This document shows, in pieces, positions 60,989 to 64,000 of a stretch of 64,000 nt of DNA. Source of the stretch: JAPOVO01 sp026708165 (GTDB lineage: Bacteria; Chloroflexota; UBA11872; VXNJ01); contig OZ242360.1 in assembly GCA_965208775.1 (NCBI GenBank), positions 372,001 to 436,000 on the forward strand, written 5' to 3'. Numbering within the stretch: the first letter of the stretch is position 1; the number at the start of each line of letters is the position of its first letter. A program made the translations under genes and the position numbers. The notes under the pieces are model-generated. The model was given only the letters and a program-made list of their open reading frames with translations. It was not told the origin of the DNA and ran no database searches.

Positions 60989-62158
60989 CTAGCTCCGGTC
61001 CTGATTGGCCGCATCCGGCACATCGACCGCGACCTGCAATTCATCTTCTTCACCGCCGGCATCGTCTGCCGAGACTCCCAACGTATCGAGCATTTCTTCG
61101 ACTCCCGGCGTCGCTTCGACATGCAGGCGATCCGGCGCGGAAGCGTCTCTTATGTTTATCCTCCAGCCGGTCAGGCGAGCTGCCAGTCGGGTGTTTTGCC
61201 CCTCCTTGCCAATGGCCAGCGAGACCATCTCCGGACTCACCAATACATCTGCAAGGTTTTCTTCAACATCCACCGATACATCCAGTACCTTCGCGGGGCT
61301 CAAAGCATTGGCCACGAACACCCGTGGATCGGAGTGATATTCGATTATCTCAACCTTTTCAGGCACCAAATCGCGTACGATGTTCTGGATACGCACCCCG
61401 CGAACGCCAACGCACGATCCAACCGGATCGAGCCCGTCCTGATTCGACAGGACCACCACCTTGGACCGAACGCCCGCGTCCCTAGCGATAGTTACGATTT
61501 CAACAGTGCCGTTGGCAACCTCGGGAATCTCGCGCTCGAACAGCCGCCTAACAAAATCGGGATGTCGGCGGGAGACCCTCAAAAGCGGTCCCCTACCGGT
61601 ATCGTTGAGGCTTACCAGATATACCCGGATGCGCTGCCCAGGTCGGTAACGCTCTGTTGGAGTCTGCTCGTTGGGCGGCAGGATGCCCTCGGCTCTCCCG
61701 AACTCCAGGATTGCTCCTCGATTGTCAATTCGAGTAACTCGTCCGACGACAAGCTCCCCTACGTGGTCCGAATAGCGATCGTAGACGAGCGAGCGTTCGG
61801 CCTCTCGTAGCGTCTGAAACAGCGTTTGCCGGGCCTTCTGAGCCGCAATCCTGCCAAATCCCGCCGGAGTTATGTCAACCTGCACAATCTCGGCTAACTT
61901 GGCGGAGTTATCAATTCTCCTGGCCGCCTCGAGCGAAATCTCGGTCGCCTCGTCACTAACCTCGTCAACGACGGTCCGGTTGGCGTAAATGATGAAAGTG
62001 CCCTGTTTGCCAACCTGCGCCTCAATGTCTTCAGCGGCGCCCGGCATATCGTGGTAAGCCGACTCGACCCCGGCGCGCACGGCCTCAAGCACGTCGTCTA
62101 CCCGGAGGCCTTTTTCGGCTGCAATCTGCGCAAGGGCCAACTCGAAGTCGTTCTTCAT
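60989..62158 (-). CDS. nusA: Transcription termination/antitermination factor NusA
   Basis: The 389-residue NusA has the N-terminal RNA polymerase-binding domain (to about residue 125), an S1 domain (VVGRVTRIDNRGAILEFGRA) and two KH domains (DPVGSCVGVRGVRIQNIV; VSLAIGKEGQNTRLAARLTG). It lacks the C-terminal acidic repeats of enterobacteria. It starts the operon nusA-ylxR-infB-rbfA-truB-ribF. rimP, usually in front of nusA, is not here; an ABC transporter locus lies upstream. Confidence 0.95.
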   Translation of the reverse strand: MKNDFELALAQIAAEKGLRVDDVLEAVRAGVESAYHDMPGAAEDIEAQVGKQGTFIIYANRTVVDEVSDEATEISLEAARRIDNSAKLAEIVQVDITPAGFGRIAAQKARQTLFQTLREAERSLVYDRYSDHVGELVVGRVTRIDNRGAILEFGRAEGILPPNEQTPTERYRPGQRIRVYLVSLNDTGRGPLLRVSRRHPDFVRRLFEREIPEVANGTVEIVTIARDAGVRSKVVVLSNQDGLDPVGSCVGVRGVRIQNIVRDLVPEKVEIIEYHSDPRVFVANALSPAKVLDVSVDVEENLADVLVSPEMVSLAIGKEGQNTRLAARLTGWRINIRDASAPDRLHVEATPGVEEMLDTLGVSADDAGGEEDELQVAVDVPDAANQDRS

Positions 62159-62225
62159 AGCCCCCGCCTAGTTTGATTCAGCCGACTCGATGAGGGATCC
62201 GCGCCACCTCTAAATAGGTCGAACG

Positions 62226-62253
62226 AAAAATAAAAGTGGGACGATGCCCACTT
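62226..62253 (-). terminator. Terminator-like hairpin between the ABC ATPase and nusA
   Basis: AAGTGGG (62234-62240) and CCCACTT (62247-62253) form a 7-bp stem with a 6-nt loop. On the minus strand it continues into TTATTTTT. It lies about 110 nt past the ABC ATPase stop and 76 nt before nusA, so it may end the transporter transcript. A -10-like TATACT (62296-62291) upstream of it means it could also be an attenuator in the nusA leader. Confidence 0.6.
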
Positions 62254-62363
62254 CGCAGCATTTTCGGATAGACCGTCTGCTCTCCGCTCAGTATAGCACT
62301 CAAGACCCCGAAATGGGCCTTGATAACGCATCCCGATTGACGCTTCGTCAACCTGTTTAACTG

Positions 62364-63527
62364 TTAGGCGACGCGGATGTTACGGTTGTCGAAGACTCTG
62401 ATTAGGTCCTTGCGAAACTTGACCCCGACCATCGTGCCCCGATCCAGATGTTCTCCGATATCGAACTTACCCACGATATCGTGCTCGCCCATCCGAAACG
62501 TGACCAGCTCACTTCGCTCGCTCAACAATCGCTGGACTATGTCGACTTGGAGCGGGAGCGAATTGCCACCACCGTTTCCGAGCTCAACGTGCTCTGGCCG
62601 GATTCCGAGGGTGACCTCTTCTCCATTGAGCCCCCGGAGCGAGCCGCTGTCGACTTCGAATTCGCAACCACCGCAGACCAATCGACCTTCTCTCACGGTC
62701 GCAGGCAACAAATTCATCGGCGGACTGCCGAAAAATCCGGCTACGAACTTGCTAATCGGGCGCTCGTAGATCTGGCTGTAGGTCCCGATTTGCACGATAT
62801 TGCCGGCCTGCATAACCGCAATGCGATCGCCAAGAGCGATCGCTTCAGTTTGATCATGGGTGACATAGACCGCCGTGATTCCAAATCGCCTCAAAAGTCT
62901 CTTGATCTGCACGCGGGTTTGCGAGCGGAGTTTGGCATCGAGATTGGAAAGCGGCTCGTCGAACAGGAACACGCGGGGATTTCTGATGATGCACCGCGCA
63001 ATCGCGACGCGCTGCTTTTGGCCGCCTGACAGTGTCTTTGGCTTTCTTTCGAGCAGCTCTTCGAACCCTTCTCCCATGATCTTGCACGTGGCTTCGACGC
63101 GCTCCGGGACCTCGGGATCGCGTTTGTGCATCTTGAAGAAGAATCCCAGGTTGCGCTTGCTCTCCATGTGGGGGTAGAGCGCGTAATTCTGAAAGACTAT
63201 GCCGATCAGTCGTTCCTTGGGCGGGAGTTCCGTGACGTCTTCGTCGTCAAAGTAGACCCTTCCGGAGGTGACCGGCACGAGTCCGCCCAGCGCCCTCAGC
63301 AGGCTGGTCTTCCCGCATCCGGACGGTCCTACAATTGCTACGGTTTCGCCGTCCTCTACGGATAAGCTCACCTCGTCGAGCGCCAGGACTCGCCCGTCGA
63401 CTACCTTGGGGCCGTCTCCGTCTTCACTTATTCCGAGACCAAGATTGTTCGACCTGTTCATGATCCGGCTGACGGCGTCGTTAGCCGTCAACCAGACCTT
63501 TAATTCGTCAACGGTTATCGATGACAT
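62364..63527 (-). CDS. ABC transporter ATP-binding protein, MalK/UgpC type
   Basis: The product has Walker A IVGPSGCGKTS, Q-loop IVFQNYALYPHMESKRN, signature LSGGQKQRVAIARC, Walker B VFLFDEPLSNLD and switch VTHDQTEA. A C-terminal OB-type regulatory domain (about 130 residues) marks it as a carbohydrate-uptake ATPase. From ATG 63527 it is about 387 residues; an unusual ~45-residue segment precedes the first strand of the ATPase fold, and ATG 63461 is an alternative start. The permeases are presumably beyond the window edge. Confidence 0.92.
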   Translation of the reverse strand: MSSITVDELKVWLTANDAVSRIMNRSNNLGLGISEDGDGPKVVDGRVLALDEVSLSVEDGETVAIVGPSGCGKTSLLRALGGLVPVTSGRVYFDDEDVTELPPKERLIGIVFQNYALYPHMESKRNLGFFFKMHKRDPEVPERVEATCKIMGEGFEELLERKPKTLSGGQKQRVAIARCIIRNPRVFLFDEPLSNLDAKLRSQTRVQIKRLLRRFGITAVYVTHDQTEAIALGDRIAVMQAGNIVQIGTYSQIYERPISKFVAGFFGSPPMNLLPATVREGRLVCGGCEFEVDSGSLRGLNGEEVTLGIRPEHVELGNGGGNSLPLQVDIVQRLLSERSELVTFRMGEHDIVGKFDIGEHLDRGTMVGVKFRKDLIRVFDNRNIRVA

Positions 63528-63565
63528 CGATGTGTTGCTCGGTGCGACCGCGCGCTGATCTCTTG

Positions 63566-64000
63566 CTAGCCGCTGCTTTCCTCCAGGTTCAATCCATATG
63601 CCTCCAGCAGGTCGGCGACGACGCGATGGCCTGTGAACGCCACGACACAAGGTCCGACGATCAGGGCGACGACATTGAAAATCGGAACGAAGATCGCGCT
63701 TAGCAGGGTGATCAATGCCAAACCGATACTCGCGCCGGGATTACCGATGACCAGCACCGCGGAGTTTCGGATCGTGTGGTAGACGTTGAGGTCCAGACTA
63801 ACCAACAGCACGTACAAGTACGGTTGCATCAGCACCCAAAATAGGAGCAGATAGATAAACAAGACCGCAATTATCTGCTGGAACAACTCACCCGAGAACC
63901 AGTAGAACGAGAACCCGATAAAGCAGACGAAAAGCGCCGCCATATCCACTACCGCCAAAAGCCACCCGCGGACGAAGTACTTTTTGAATCCCCGCCAGAA
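63566..64000 (-). CDS. DUF624/YesL-like membrane protein, 5' truncated by the window edge
   Basis: The frame is open to the window edge and begins there FWRGFKKYFVRGWLLAVVD, the usual N-terminal half of YesL/DUF624 proteins. At least four hydrophobic segments follow, ending with a short soluble tail. These small membrane proteins are commonly found in sugar ABC transporter operons with unknown function. It lies 38 nt upstream of the ATPase start on the same strand, so they are cotranscribed. Confidence 0.75.
   Translation of the reverse strand, partial: FWRGFKKYFVRGWLLAVVDMAALFVCFIGFSFYWFSGELFQQIIAVLFIYLLLFWVLMQPYLYVLLVSLDLNVYHTIRNSAVLVIGNPGASIGLALITLLSAIFVPIFNVVALIVGPCVVAFTGHRVVADLLEAYGLNLEESSG

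Noticed and set aside
1..64000. CRISPR array, prophage, insertion sequence or rRNA operon
   Set aside because: No regularly spaced repeats, transposase, integrase, phage structural gene or rRNA sequence was seen in the window.

Overview
This window looks like a chromosomal segment of a free-living, GC-rich (roughly 58-60% by eye) Gram-positive-type or monoderm-like bacterium, most plausibly Chloroflexota of the Dehalococcoidia/SAR202 kind. That placement is inference. It rests on an HspR-controlled dnaK operon instead of CIRCE/HrcA, type II fatty-acid synthesis genes scattered in small groups, frequent GTG and TTG starts, short IF2 and NusA proteins, and many catabolic enzymes for odd organic acids and flavin-dependent oxidations (aconitase X, luciferase-like monooxygenase, flavin reductase, FAH-family hydrolase, HpcH aldolase). 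Marker-gene phylogeny would be needed to confirm it.

Layout. 1-2.7 kb: the 5' end of an MFS transporter, a two-subunit aconitase X and a flavin reductase. 3-7 kb: lipid and biotin genes (acpP, bioY, accB, fabF, divergent fabH). 7.2-12 kb: housekeeping genes (rsmG, HIT hydrolase, lepB, lspA-rluD-kinase). 12-28 kb: an accessory metabolic and envelope region with an isomerase-like TIM barrel, FAH hydrolase, two secreted beta-rich proteins, a DUF169 protein, luciferase-like monooxygenase, a DsbB/thioredoxin pair, a DM13 protein, class IV and class III aminotransferases, HpcH aldolase, a double metallo-beta-lactamase-fold protein and an AstE/AspA-family deacylase. 28.4-34.3 kb: two tRNA-Ser genes, a GT9 glycosyltransferase, fabZ, OsmC with its own terminator, an unrecognised protein, a GNAT and a DegT aminotransferase.

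34.4-43.4 kb is one heat-shock transcription unit on the minus strand: lon-dnaK-grpE-dnaJ-hspR-clpC, with a HAIR-like inverted repeat lying over a good promoter in front of lon. 43.5-52.6 kb carries an orphan sugar-binding lipoprotein, DUF2851, endonuclease III, an FmdB-type zinc ribbon, a Cof-type phosphatase, a peroxiredoxin, tRNA-Thr(CGT), a membrane protein, an enoyl-ACP reductase, DUF3052 and a radical SAM protein. 52.7-56.3 kb holds sulfate assimilation (cysH and an APS kinase/ATP sulfurylase fusion) and a Gfo/Idh dehydrogenase. 56.4-62.2 kb is the conserved nusA-ylxR-infB-rbfA-truB-ribF operon. The right end enters a sugar ABC transporter locus (MalK/UgpC-type ATPase plus a DUF624/YesL-like membrane protein).

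The most striking observation is the peroxiredoxin at 48478-48933. Its reading frame is intact except for a single in-frame TGA placed exactly at the peroxidatic cysteine, and a small hairpin with a GU-containing loop follows 15 nt downstream. I read it as a selenocysteine peroxiredoxin. Other points of interest are the single HspR-operated chaperone/protease operon, two genes (acnX large subunit and rluD) with no ATG/GTG/TTG at the expected start, a divergent aconitase X lacking some hallmark residues, a tandem metallo-beta-lactamase-fold protein in which each half has lost a different metal-ligand histidine, and a duplicated 5' fragment of tRNA-Thr.
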